This document shows positions 44,395 to 55,974 of a stretch of 64,000 nt of DNA, one piece after another. The first letter of the stretch is position 1. The number at the start of each line of letters is the position of its first letter. Both the position numbers and the translations under genes were made by a program. Source of the stretch: Buddleja alternifolia. Taxonomy: Eukaryota; Streptophyta; Magnoliopsida; Lamiales; Scrophulariaceae. The notes under the pieces are model-generated. The model was not told the origin of the DNA. It saw nothing but the letters and a program-made list of their open reading frames with translations, and did not search any database. The DNA lies in NCBI GenBank assembly GCA_019426215.1, contig CM033408.1, forward strand, positions 20,776,375-20,840,374. The letters are read 5' to 3'.

Positions 44395-46159
44395 CTTATG
44401 GTATTTCTGACAAACGATGGGCCAATCTTCATTACCAATGGCTAAAGGTTGAAGCGATACCTGAGAATGAATTGAAAAACAAACAAGGCATTCATACGTA
44501 AACGTCCTTGAGCCAACTCTGAAAAAGTCAAGCTAATGACTTTAAAAGAGCGATTCTTGGGAGGCAGCCCAAGTTTGTAAGTTTTTCTTTCTTTTTGTTT
44601 GTTTCTTGCTTTTATTAGTTTTAGGTTTTCTTTTTTTTTTTGTTTTGTTTGAGCATGCACTTTTGGCATTTTTTTTAATGCTTGATGGTTTGTTGGTTAA
44701 GTATGCTATCATGCTAGTATCCGGTTCCCTTTGTTTTGAGATGCCTATTTTATTTTGATGAGATGAGCTTGACTTGAACACATATGAGATGAAGGATTGC
44801 TTTTCAGCATCCTTGGTTGTAAGTCTTCTTTTACCCCTAATTTTGTGCTTTATGTGAGACAACATTGGGGACAATGTTGATTTTAAGTTTGGGGGTATGT
44901 AGGTAGTACTTCTATGTTTTTATGTGTTATGTGATTTTAGCTCCAGTTTGGGGGAATTTGTACGCTTACATGTTTTATATGCTTTTATATTGAGAAAATA
45001 TAGCCTTACAATTGATACATTGAGATTGTTTAACTTGAGAATAATGGCATGATTTCTTGAATAATTTGAATTTTAATGGGACATACAAATTATTTTTGAT
45101 CGTGGAGACCCTAGACTAGAATTGGTTTTCCTTATATGATCACATTGCACATAAGTCGAGGGCAGAGGAATTGAGTGGATAACCGTATTGAGACACTTGA
45201 GGGATTTTTCTGGGAAATATTGACTTAGATTTTTCATAGTGTCATAAGATGATTAGTTGCTTTGTATGCTTAATAATTAAAAAGGTTGATGATTGGCATG
45301 ACTTAAAAGTCACGCTGATATGTACTGAGGAGAAAAGTAACATGCCTACATACAATACTATTATGCTAATTTGAGCTTTGCTTAAGCCAATTGAAAGTAA
45401 TTTGAATAAGGACCTAGTTTTGTTTCGTGGCCTTTGACACTCGAGTGACTAAGCCCTTAGGAGTGTCTCTACACTTAATAACCTAAAGCCATATGGTTTG
45501 GGAGTTGTTGGCCGAAAACTTGTTACATGGGTGCCTTAGAAAGCCTAATGGAATAAAACATTGCACGTGGTCTAGCCTTAATGATCTTAATTGGAAGTTT
45601 CACGAGTTTAAAGTTAATTCGGTTGAGTAATGAAATTTAAAATAGCTATGAGGTTTTCTACGATTCTCGTGCCTTGTGATTGATCGAAGGTTGATAATGA
45701 TGGGATTAATATCAGAACATTGGTAAGGATGCCACTTGACTATAATACCTTAGATTTATTATCACTACACTCCTTTGGATATCTTTTCGAGTATTGGTGT
45801 CACATGAGTGAAATTATCTGATATGTATTTATAATTTTGAGCTGTAAAAAGAATGATCTTGTGCCATTGTTTTCTCGTTAATTATTTCGAAGTGTATTGA
45901 TTTTGGAAGGCTGAAAACGTTTTTGACTTTGTGCGTGTATCTTTTGCAAACCCTCACAAGACTATACTCGTCCTTGTTGGGTATCATAAAGGTTTAAAGG
46001 CTTGTTGTACATGCTAAGTGTAATCGTTCACTCCATAAAAGTGAGTTTATCCTTTTTGTTTTTGTTTTTGTGTTTGTCTCTCATTGGTTGTTGTTTCTTG
46101 TTCTTATGTCTATGCTTTATCATTGCTAGAGGACAATTAATAGTTAAGTTTGAGGGTGT
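44395..46159 (+). other. Element D 3' noncoding region with conserved hairpin block
   Basis: 44525-44581 repeats the element B block: AAGTCAAGCTAATGACT, then CTTGGGAGGCAGCCCAAG (44556-44573). Stem bases are identical to element B and one loop base differs. The rest aligns patchily with 11195-12800. The purine tract before the 3' LTR is degraded (TTTGAGGGTG). Confidence 0.7.
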
Positions 46160-46230
46160 TGATAGGTTATGATTTTACGTGTTTTAGAGCCTAATATTCA
46201 TGTGATTTATATTGGTTTATCCATGATTTA
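46160..46230 (+). repeat. Element D 3' LTR, first part
   Basis: TGATAGGTTATGATTTTACG start; homology to 26255 is clear for about 45 bp. About 300 bp present in the 5' LTR are missing before the LTR resumes at 49497. Confidence 0.7.
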
Positions 46231-47672
46231 TGTGAAGGGTAGGAATATTTTCTAAGTCGTTTAATTCAACACATGAATAGAACAACGTCTTGTTGGAAAG
46301 GGAGAAGGTGGCCGATTTTTAGGTTAGGGAGGGGGGCGATTTTTCAGCAATTTTTCATTCTTAATTTTAGTCTCCTTCATCTCTTATTTATAGGTGAAGA
46401 TTACCTAGAGTCCAATTAGGAAAAGGAAACTTCCTTTATCCCAAACTCTCTAGTAATCCTCATCCTATGAAGACTTGGAGGAGGGGGAAACTCTTTTCCT
46501 TCTCCACCACATAAAAACCGCCCCCTCCCTCATTTTTCTCATAAAGTCGGTCAACACAAGTCAATTGGATTCTAGGATTTAATTTTGACTTCTCAATTTA
46601 ATTATAGGTTCAACCCATCAATTAAATATAACTCAAATTAAATCCAACCTATTAATTCCAACATTTATTTATTTAACTTGGGTTCTACCCAATTAAATAA
46701 AATACTTGGACTCTACTAGGTCCATTAATTTAATTAATTCTACAAGATTAATTAAACGAGTAAAATTAATTGAATCCTTCAATTAATTTATATTCCATAT
46801 TAGGAAAGTACTACACTTTCCTAATTCCATCAATTTCCTCGAAACTGATTAATCACATCTATTCAAGCAGTGACTCTCTCGAGTTAGTGTGTGACCCCTT
46901 AGGCTCGTTTTTATCTAGTAGTAAGTACACCTTCCCACAGTGCTAGTGTACTTTCCTAAAATGGAAAGTACTAGATTAAATCAATCCTTTGATTTAATCA
47001 AGCCTCGAATTAGTCACCAAACCAATTCTCGGCACTTACAAATCGCGGTTGCCCACCTAGCATAGGGTTCTGAAGACCTAGATAAAACGAAAGTAAAGAT
47101 ATGCCTTTTGCGATCTTGATCCTCGCATAAGTAAGATCTCTCTATCTAATCTCCCGATTGAATCTAGAGCAGTGGCTAAGGTCGAAGCTCTATTAATTCA
47201 ATACTATGTTTCCCACGTTATGTGAAATTGACTTCGACTATCTAAACGAGGAAACCCTACGCCTCTTTAGATATCATACTTCGGCCGAAGATTCCTTAAG
47301 TCGATTCACTATGTAACCATAGGAGATTAACCGACTGGCTAATGTCAGAGATAGATTCCTTTCGATTCTCACGTGCCTTACTACGTAAGACGTGCATGTT
47401 TGAGTTTGCCCATATTCGATCATCTAAAGTGATCATGTAACAAATCAAGAATATGCGCGGTTACGCATAAGACATCCAATGGAATCTTAGGTCCATAAGG
47501 ATTACTCTTATACTACAAGACCACTGGAAGTTCCACATTCGACTGGGGATCCATTTTAGGAACTTCCATGGGGTTGTTCAGTTCGCCCATTACCAAAATG
47601 GCAACCCTCATATATGCATTGGCTTTCACCGTGCCAGTATCTATGGAAAGAGATACACTTCTCCCAGAGTAT

Positions 47673-49166
47673 TGATACGTGTCAAATGTACCAAAGTATA
47701 ATTACTGTTCTCACAAGAATTTATAGTATTCGTAAGTCCAGGTCGAACCCTAGAGATTGGTTGATCAAAATAATATTCAATGGGGAGGTTTGTTTGATTT
47801 AATTAACTAAAATTGTAGAAAATAAATGCTTGAAAATTCAATTAATGAAAAATACGATTCAAGAGAAATTCAACCCTTAATTCACACATTGATCATAGAC
47901 ACCTAAATTTCTATCCACTCATTGATTAGTTAGCCAAGAATCTAAATAACCAGCTATCTAGATCCCTATAATCTTCCTTATATCATTAATCAAAGCCCAG
48001 CACCCGATTAAATTCTTATTATCAACTGACTCGGTATTAAGCAATCCTAATCATGTTAATAATAGCATAACGAATTAGAAGCGACTAAGGATAAACAATA
48101 GTTTAAGCAAGCGCCAACTATTTAATTTACTCTAATGTTTCCCTTAGGTTATCAACGAAAATTGGGATCCTAATCATGAAAACCTAATTGCTACATGCAC
48201 AAATCAAACATAACAATTACGGATTATGAAGATTTGTTAGCAAACAATTGACATATATAATCAACTAATATGCATCTTAGATAATCATATACACAATTGT
48301 AAGAATTGAAATCAAGAAACAAAAGATAATCAAACCGTGAATAGATTAAAATAAAAGCTTCGTGTCTCACAATGTATGAATTAATTGGAATTCTCTTGAA
48401 TCGAAATAAAAACTTAGCTACTCATAATTGTAAGCATAAAACTTGAAAATACTATTTTTCTAACTCTCTTCTCTTTGTTTTCTTCTTGTTTTTATTATTC
48501 TACTTCAACTCTTGCAAGACATATATATAGGCAATGAAAAGATGACATAATCATAGAGAGAATATATTCTCTCTTCCTTTATCAAGACATGGAGAATATA
48601 TTCTTCCCTTTAACATCAAAGTATGGAGAATATATTCTTCTCTTTAACATCAAAGCATGGAGAATATATTCTTCCCTTTACACTCTGATTTGTCGCCTCT
48701 ACTTCATCGAATCTGACTTTGACTCCTTCTAGAAATTTGTAGCTTTATGTGTTAGCTTTCATTTCCAACTGGCCTTGACTGAATCCAAGACACATAACTC
48801 TAGTTATGAATTTTTCACCAAAGCTGCGCATTCCAGTCCAGTCCAGAACAGAAATCTTCATTAAATTCTTCAACACTTTCGAGCCCTTTAACTTCCGAAC
48901 TGAGTCTGGACTTCTTCATAAGAAATATAGGCCTTTTTCTTAGCTTTCCAACTAGATAAAATTCAATAGAAACTAATGTCTGCATCTCCAGATATATCAG
49001 TATTTCCAAAACATCGCCAAATCTGTCATTTTGATTGAAATTGATATTTTGCACTTCAAATCTTGCCCAAATCACAAAATGAGATAAAATCAGTTCCAAT
49101 GGCCATATAATCACAATAAAATGCTAAATATAGAGGTAATAAAATATATAAATATTGCACTTATCA
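47673..49166 (-). mobile_element. Gypsy solo LTR H (1,494 bp)
   Basis: On the minus strand it begins TGATAAGTGCAATATTTATA and ends GACACGTATCA. Perfect 5-bp duplication AGTAT at 47668-47672 and 49167-49171. There is no internal region, so it arose by LTR-LTR recombination. It carries a four-unit 34-bp tandem repeat (48558-48693). Confidence 0.88.
48558..48693. repeat. Four 34-bp units each with palindrome AGAATATATTCT
   Basis: GAGAATATATTCT starts at 48558, 48592, 48626 and 48660, exactly 34 bp apart. Each unit holds the 12-bp palindrome AGAATATATTCT. Confidence 0.9.
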
Positions 49167-49496
49167 AGTATGCATCGTATGAGCAAGTCTTTTGGGTTGC
49201 ATCGATATCCCTTTATCTCGATGAACCCTTTTACGATTTGGAATAATGTTTAAAAATCACAGCCTTTGAGACATATTCCATCATTGCCACACCCAATGTG
49301 CAATGATGTCCCATAGCTTTGTGTGATCCTTCAGGACTTTATTATAAGCTAAAGTAAAAACTAATTTAAGAATAAAGACATGCCACACATATAAAAGAGA
49401 TTGACTTTATTTATATGAAAACGATTGTTCAATTTTAGAGTTACTATTACAAAGAATGGCGCCCAATAATTGTTGCGCCGGGCACTAACTCTAACA

Positions 49497-50472
49497 TCCC
49501 TTCCACCCTTATATATATTAGATTAGTTCTGTAAAGTTTTAAGCACGAAATACACACAACATAGAGCCCTTTTGAGGTAGTTCTTAGATTAGATTAGTAA
49601 TGAAGATTCAACAAATCCTTGCAGGAGAAGAAATCAAGAAGCATGGAAGAGATGAAGATCGAAGTTCAACCATCAAACATGAGGGGGAGTTTCTTAGATT
49701 TAGATGTATTTTTGTCTATGATTATGAGTCTTAATTTATATTTCTATCTTTTCTCTTTCATGATGAATTAGATTCTTCAAACTAAGGCGATATTGAGGCT
49801 AAATTATGATTTTTGAGTTATAAATTGTGTTTTTCATATTAATTCTCTTGTTGCTTTGTGTCTTAATTTTGTTCTTAATGCTTCATATGTTTGGCCAACA
49901 TATGTGTGTTTTATTGCTTAAATTATATCACTGGGGAGAGAGTAATTTAAGGTGTAAGAGGGATTAATACATCTTCTAAGTTGTACAACTCCGGATGCTG
50001 TTAGCCAAATTTAATCCGGGGAAATTTCTAGTTTGTTAATGCATGCATTTGATTGTTACCCCCAATCAAGCATAGGTTACCAACACAGAGAGATCTAATT
50101 GGTAATAATTTTAAGAAAAATTCCACCTTATCAACATTAGTCTAATAATATGAGAACATGATTTTAATGCAAATCGATTACTTTGTGCCAATGCATGTAT
50201 CTTAGTAGCTCTCTTCCATAGCTATCTTGTTTTCATCATCTTGTTACTCATCGTTATCTTATTTTTACTATCTTGTTTTTATTATCTAATTCTTACATCA
50301 TTTCTAGTTTATTTAAGTTATTATCTTTTAGTGTTAGGTTATTGCTTGCTTAAATTCAAAAAGTCTAAAATACAAGTCTCTGTGGGATCGACAATCTGGA
50401 CTTATTGTCTGCCTTATTACTACACACGACCAGTCCACTAGCTGTGCAAAGACGTGAGCATTTCTCGTGTCA
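49497..50472 (+). repeat. Element D 3' LTR, second part
   Basis: Matches 41470-42454 with scattered differences and ends CTCGTGTCA before the GTGCC duplication. Confidence 0.88.
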
Positions 50473-50669
50473 GTGCCAATATTCGTAACTCATATGGAGT
50501 AGAAGGTTTTCCTTGATTACTTGGATTAAATGGTGTACACTCATTAATGGTGTCGATAAGATTTAAGTGAAAACAGCTCAAATGTCTTTTATTATAAAAT
50601 AAAGTATCTACAATTCTGATAGCCCTACATTAATAATCTTCTATGGCATCTGAGGACATAATCCTAACA
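50473..50669 (-). repeat. Copia LTR C, start portion
   Basis: On the minus strand it starts TGTTAGGATTATGTCC right after the purine tract. It is cut at 50473 by element D and continues at 26254 downward. Confidence 0.8.
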
Positions 50670-51323
50670 ATCTCCCACTTGTACTCAATGCCACTCACTA
50701 TGGTATCTAATAACCATCATCTTAAGATGTTGGTCTAGCACTGCTTGTAAAAGTGGCTTGGTCAGCGGTTAGCAACATAGTCTGCTGAGGCTGTTTTCTG
50801 CACGACTATTTCATATGTGCCAATGATCTCCCTGATGATTTAATATCTCTTCTCAATGTGTTTGGACTTATTGTGAGACCTTGGTTCCTTAACCTGCGTT
50901 ATTGGTCCATTATTGTCAAAATAAAGTAGGAACGGAAGCCCACACTAGGAACCACCTGAAGTTCTCCAAGAAACTTCCTTAGAAAAGTAGCTTCTTTGAC
51001 GGCATCTGAGATGGCCACGTATTCCGCCTCGATGGTGGAATCAGCGGTTGTGCTTTCCTTGAAACTCTTATAAGACATCGCCCCACCATTGAGCATGAAT
51101 ATGAATCCTAAGGTTGACTTTCGATCATCTATATTAGACTGAAAGTCTGAGTCAATATAACTATCCACCCACAGATCTCCACTTTCACCGATGAGAATCA
51201 TATCTATAGTCCTCTTCAGGTACTTGAGTATATCCTTCAAAACTATCCAACATTTCTTACCCAGGTTTGCCTGAAAATGACTCATAATGTTTATAGCATA
51301 AGCGATACCGTGTCTTGTACACA
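50670..51323 (-). pseudogene. Copia RNase H and purine tract of the element owning LTR C
   Basis: GIAYAINIMSHFQANLGKKCW, ILKYLKRT, SYIDSDFQSNIDDRKSTLGF, IEAEYVAISDAVKEATFLRKFLGEL and, after a stop, SHNKSKHIEKRY match Copia RNase H of a lineage other than Sirevirus. The minus strand then reads CAAGTGGGAGAT (50681-50670), the classic Copia purine tract, directly before the LTR. It is truncated upstream at 51323 by Sirevirus I, so its RT is absent. Confidence 0.85.
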
Positions 51324-52360
51324 TGTTAGAAAATTTCATGTTAGAAGTTTTAATGATAACATGATAAGTTTTATGTTAGACCCCAAAAACAATGTAAGTT
51401 GGATTTTATTAAAAAGACTTGTATAAGCTTTGAAAGTTGTTAGTTTTTATAAGGCTTTTATCTCTTTAGATGTTAGGCTAAGTATCTGAATACTTGTGCA
51501 TTGATAGAATTCTAGGTGAGTCTACCAAGTCAAGGTGAAGATCAGTACTTGAAGTGAACATAAGATGAAGATCTTTCAAGCAACCAACAAGCGCTTAAGA
51601 TCATTTAGAAATGAATGAGCGTCCATCTGATGCAAATTCCCCTGAAATAAATTCGAAGTCAAGAAGAAGTTAAATGCAAGTGACGCTGAAGCATTAATGA
51701 TTTAATGTCAAACGAACATTTAATTCAAATGCATTAAATGCTAGTAAGAGCATTAAATATGACAAGGAATCCTGGATGTAAGAATTAGCCTTTGTCATTG
51801 GATTGTCAGAATATTCAATCTGCCACACCAATTAATTGTACCGAAATCATAGGGATAAAGGACAAAGGTTGTTTCACTCGCTGCAATGACAGGCATGTGC
51901 TCAGTTTTTGTCCAACTGATGCCTTCCCTAAGAATGCCTATAAATAGAATTTCAACAAAAAACCCTAATAACTTATAAGCTTATAAGCCATATCTTTGTT
52001 GCAAGATAGTCTTCACCTAATCCTTAGAAAAGCTCAATATCTGCATAGCCAAAAAAATTCAAGCTTTTCTATATATCAAAAAGACAATAAATCAAATATC
52101 TCATACATCTTCCTTAAAAGAAACATTCACTATTATTGAGATATTCAGTTTGATTTACTCAAACAAAACCATTGACAAAACTCTTTCAACTTGCAATTTG
52201 AGTGAGAAATAAAGTTGAAGATTTACCTTATTTCAGGGTGAAAGAAGAAAATAGTTCAAAGGACCTTGGCGCAAAAATTTGTGTGATCAAGGAGCTCAAG
52301 CCATTCTTTGTCCCCCTATCTACTAGTTTATAGAAGTTGTATGTGTGAAACCCAAAGAAG
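51324..52360 (+). repeat. LTR of Sirevirus remnant I, joined directly to the gag tail
   Basis: Matches the reverse complement of the F LTRs through the promoter area to near the 'GAGCTCAAG' block. The U5 end, primer site and most of gag are missing. Confidence 0.75.
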
Positions 52361-52377
52361 CCATTCTTCCTTCAATA

Positions 52378-52534
52378 AAGATCAGGCAAATATGGGTTCC
52401 TAAAACTTTAATTCAGGCTAATGTTACTAATGTGAAAAGACCTAAGTTCCAATGGGTACCTAAAAAGAATTAGAACTACCCTTTCATGCAGGTACCTAAG
52501 GCCAGCACCGATATATCTATTTGGTACATTGATA
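52378..52534 (+). pseudogene. Gag tail and protease start of Sirevirus remnant I
   Basis: IRQIWVPKTLIQANVTNVK-like reading and FQWVPKKN match the F gag C-terminus. Then QVPKASTDISIWYID leads into the protease and is cut after the catalytic Asp codon by the solo LTR. Confidence 0.75.
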
Positions 52535-54143
52535 TGTTAGGTATATGCTCTCGATACCAATAAATAAATAGATTGTATAGGAATTCTCTTTATGCTGAAC
52601 AAACTCTTATTTTGGAATAAAAGGCAATTTACGTTTATTCACATAAAACTTAATGGTATCTATAATTGTTGAATGTATTACCCAAAGTAATTGAGAGAAA
52701 CCTTCTACTTCTTATGGGATAAGGAGATGGACACTAGAAGTGTTAAGTCCTCGATCACTCAAATGAGTTCGCAAGTCAGAGTCCTAATTGGGAATTAAAA
52801 CTTGACTTGTATGACACGAGCTCTGACAAAGAGTATCAGTCGGTCATTATGTAATTGTGGGAGCTTGTGCCGTAGATATGTCAAGATTTGAAATGTTCAA
52901 ACATGACTCGCAGTAATCTAATTACATGGATATTTACTATGTGACTGTTAATGATTGGATGACTGGTCATGATAGTATGCGTGAGCTTTAGACCTGAGGA
53001 GTCACGAGTAATGTACTTGTGACACTAAACTTGTCACTAGAGTAGTCAGATCCATTTTCATCTATTGGTGGGGTCAACCTCAAAGTGCAATCTCAGTGGC
53101 CAAGTAGCAGTTGTGAGATGATTGCAAAGATGAAATTTAGTGTCTAGGAAAGTAAACGAGAATGTATCATATGCAATCATAGGTAAATGAAATAACAAGT
53201 CTTTGGCCAAAACAGATAGACTAACTCGTGTGGAACATGAGGGGTAGTTTGGTAATTTCATCTTACTATGACTGGTAACACAGTATCGAGTTCTGTGAGT
53301 TTGATATATACCATGACTCTCACTCGATCGAGATATTACAATGAAGGGTTTACACTTATATGGTATTCATTGCCTAAAGGTTCGTTAGGATCAAATTATT
53401 TCGTCTTCAATTGGATTATGATGTGGGCCCATGGGACTGGTTAGGTGTTCCCCACATTTTCTGGTATCCTCTCATTTGCCAATTGAGACAAACCTAGACT
53501 GTCGTGCTTTAAAGAAAATAAGCAGGGAAAACTCTTAGTATTGTTTAAGGGCTTTTACTAATTTGTCATTTGATAGACAAATTAAATGCATGGGCATATA
53601 ATTATTTTATTTCATTTATTAAATTGAGTAAATTAAAAAAATAATTAATTAATTAGATTAATTAATTAACTAATTTAATTAATTAATAATCTAGGATTAA
53701 TCATATATATTAAATAGATTTAATTATTTAATTAAAGTGAACTAAATTGACAGGACCAACTTACGCCACCTTATGGAGCCCATAGGCGTGTATAATGTAT
53801 ATAAAGGTTGAGGATTTTTTAATCCTCAATCACTTAACACTGCAGTATTTTTACTGATAATCCTAAGAAACAAAGCACAAGGAAAAAATCCCTCCCCCTC
53901 TACACACAAGCTGCCGTCTGCCTTCAAAGAAGACCAAGGAAGAGGAAGTTTTACTTCAGCTCATTTTCACGTGATATCTAGACGCAAGAGCCCGGGTTTT
54001 TTGTTGGTATTGTTGATCAAGAATGCTCACGCTATAAAAAGGTAATTTAGAAATAAACAAAAAATATTAAACACCAAAAATGATCTGATTGTCAATTCGG
54101 ATACGTTTTTCCTTCCACTGTGCATGAACCATATTTTACAACA
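52535..54143 (+). mobile_element. Copia solo LTR J (1,609 bp)
   Basis: TGTTAGGTATATGC...TTTTACAACA with perfect duplication TGATA (52530-52534, 54144-54148). It splits the protease active site of remnant I. A TATA box TATATAAAG lies at 53798-53806. An AT-rich TTAATTAA run precedes it at 53641-53740. No internal region. Confidence 0.92.
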
Positions 54144-54465
54144 TGATATAGGATCTTCAAGGCACATGACATGCTCAAAAGATCTTCTACCCAATTACAA
54201 AAGTCCCAATGGTCCTAGTGTTATATTCGGTGATCACTCCAAAGGTAAAACCAAAGGTATAGGTATCATGCATAGGTGGAACATCATGATAAGTGATGTA
54301 TATTGTGTTGAAGGTCTTAAGCATAATTTATTGAGCATAAGCCAATTTTGCAATAAAGGTTTTAAAGTAGAATTTTCAAGCACTTATTGCTATATCAACG
54401 ACGCTAAGACTGAATCTACTAAATTGAAAGGTAAAAGAAAAAACAATATTTATTTAGTAGATTGA
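54144..54465 (+). pseudogene. Copia protease of Sirevirus remnant I, remainder
   Basis: GSSRHMTCSKDLL, FGDHSKGKTKGIG and GLKHNLLSISQFCNKGF, ending VYLVD-like IYLVD. The codons before the break are at 52534. Confidence 0.8.
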
Positions 54466-54498
54466 GGTTCAAATTTAGATAATAGTTCTACATACTTT

Positions 54499-55300
54499 GT
54501 GGCTATGAGTCAATCAAAAATGGATTGGTTATGGCATAGAAAAATGAACCACCTCAACTTTAAGGCAATCTCTCAACTCGTAACGCTTAACTTAGTAGAG
54601 GGATTACCAAAAGGCTCATTCCAAGGAGATCGCTTATTTGATGCATGCCAAATGGTTAAGCAAGTTAAATCTTCATTAAAAAAGAAAGCAAATTTATTTA
54701 CCTCTAGGATTCTTGAATTACTCCATATGGACTCGTTTGGGCTAATCAATTAATGAGCGTCAGTGGTAAGAGGTATACTTTGGTAATAGTTGATGATTTT
54801 TCCAGGTATACATGGGTAGAATTCCTAGCAACGAAAGATTAAACTAGTGTCAAGCTCACAACTCTAATACATCAAATACAAACATCTAAAGATCTAAGGA
54901 GACAAGGATTAGGAGCAATAGAGGAACTAAAACTACTAATCGTGTTGTTAATCGCTTTTATTTAGATAATAGAATACTTTATGAGTAATCAGTGCCTAGA
55001 ACGCCTCAACAAAATGGAGTTTTTGAGCACCAGAACAAAACCTTAAAAGAGGTCTCAAGGACCATGCTAGTCGATTCCAAGCTTCCTCAAAGGTATTGGG
55101 CCGAAACTGTCAACACTGCTTGCTATACTCAGAACCGGTGTATGATCAAGAAGCAACATGGAAAGACTCCATATGAACTATGGAAGGGACTTAAGCCTAA
55201 CGTTTCTTACTTTCATGTATTTGGTTCAAGATTCATAACAATGCTTCTCAAAGCATAAAGACATTCGATCCTAAAGCGGATGAGAGAACCTTTCTATTCT
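54499..55300 (+). pseudogene. Copia integrase of Sirevirus remnant I
   Basis: MNHLNFKAISQLV, then HMDSFGL (normally HMDLFGP). After a frame change VIVDDFSRYTWVEFL near 54785. The second-Asp region is decayed (54895-54960). RTPQQNGVFEHQNKTLKE follows near 54995, with His-Gln after the Glu. The C-terminal WAETVNTACY...KTPYELWKG is clear. Several stops. Confidence 0.8.
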
Positions 55301-55974
55301 ATTCCAAAAATGGAAAGAATTTTCGCATCTTAAATAGGAGAACATCTAAGGTTGAAGAATCAATTCATGTTAAGTTTGATGATGCTAAGGTTAATGTTAT
55401 TGATGTAGGAGTTGAAGATATCTCTCACCAAGCGTCTAGACTAGAAATCAATGAAGATGATAGTGATGATGATGATGATGATATATTTGTGCCCCCTCCT
55501 AAGATTCCTTCTCATAAGGTTAATGAGATCATTATTGAAAGAAATGCTAATGAACTAAAGAGAATGTTCACCAAGAGCAAGTTGGAACTGTTGAACCTGA
55601 AACGCCTATGCAAGAGGTTGATGAAGGCCAAGCGTTGAATGATCCAGAGCTTCATCAAGACCTCAACCCTTTCAAACCAGACCTAAAATAGCTTCATAAT
55701 CATCCACCTAATCTTATTATTGGATATTTTGGTAATCCAGTAAGAACCAGAGCAACTACATTCAATGAGACTATGTTCGTAAGTTTCTTATCTCAAATGG
55801 AACAAAAAAAAGTGGACGAAGTGCTTAGTGATCCAAGTTGGGTTGAAGTGATGCAGGAAAAGCACAACCAATTGGAAACAAGTAAGGTTTGACGCTAGTA
55901 CCAAGACCAACTCATCAAGAAGTTATTGGAAGTAAATGGATATTTAGAAACAAGATGGATGAGAATGGTATTGT
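55301..55974 (+). pseudogene. Copia RT N-terminal part of Sirevirus remnant I, truncated
   Basis: Frame-shifted matches to the F acidic linker ([10 protein letters not shown] near 55455) and to KVDEVLSDPSWVEVMQE and [10 protein letters not shown] (55950-55975). It stops where LTR-like sequence begins at 55975. Confidence 0.75.

Larger units (their letters stand above)
46235..49496 (-). mobile_element. Copia LTR G (X family), truncated at one end and split by a gypsy solo LTR
   Basis: On the minus strand it begins TGTTAGAGTTAGTGCCCGG at 49496. It matches 57777-59994, 61052-62020 and 56946-57765 in many phrases (AATCGCGGTT, AAGACCTAGA, GTAAGATC, GGCGCCCA). The other end, near 46235, lacks the expected LTR terminus. 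Sequence outside the nested insertion totals about 1.77 kb. Confidence 0.75.
26255..50472 (+). mobile_element. Athila-like Ty3/gypsy element D (non-autonomous), enlarged by nested insertions
   Basis: It starts TGGTAAGTTATGATTTTAC and ends CTCGTGTCA. The 5-bp duplication GTGCC flanks it at 26250-26254 and 50473-50477. The 5' LTR is 26255-26349 plus 41176-42454, the internal region 42455-46159, and the 3' LTR 46160 to about 46230 plus 49497-50472. It is related to element B in primer site, gag fragments and 3' noncoding region, but is a different family. It also lacks RT, RNase H and integrase. Confidence 0.88.
51324..55974 (+). mobile_element. Sirevirus-type copia remnant I (plus strand), truncated
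   Basis: The LTR starts TGTTAGAAAATTTCATG (51324), matching the Sirevirus F LTR start. It then has the end of gag, protease, integrase and the first part of RT. It is split by a copia solo LTR (52535-54143) and cut at 55974 by LTR sequence. It is more diverged than elements A and F. Confidence 0.85.

Noticed and set aside
48558..48693. Heat-shock elements in the AGAATATATTCT repeats
   Set aside because: A heat-shock element needs GAA and TTC separated by two bases; here the gap is four.
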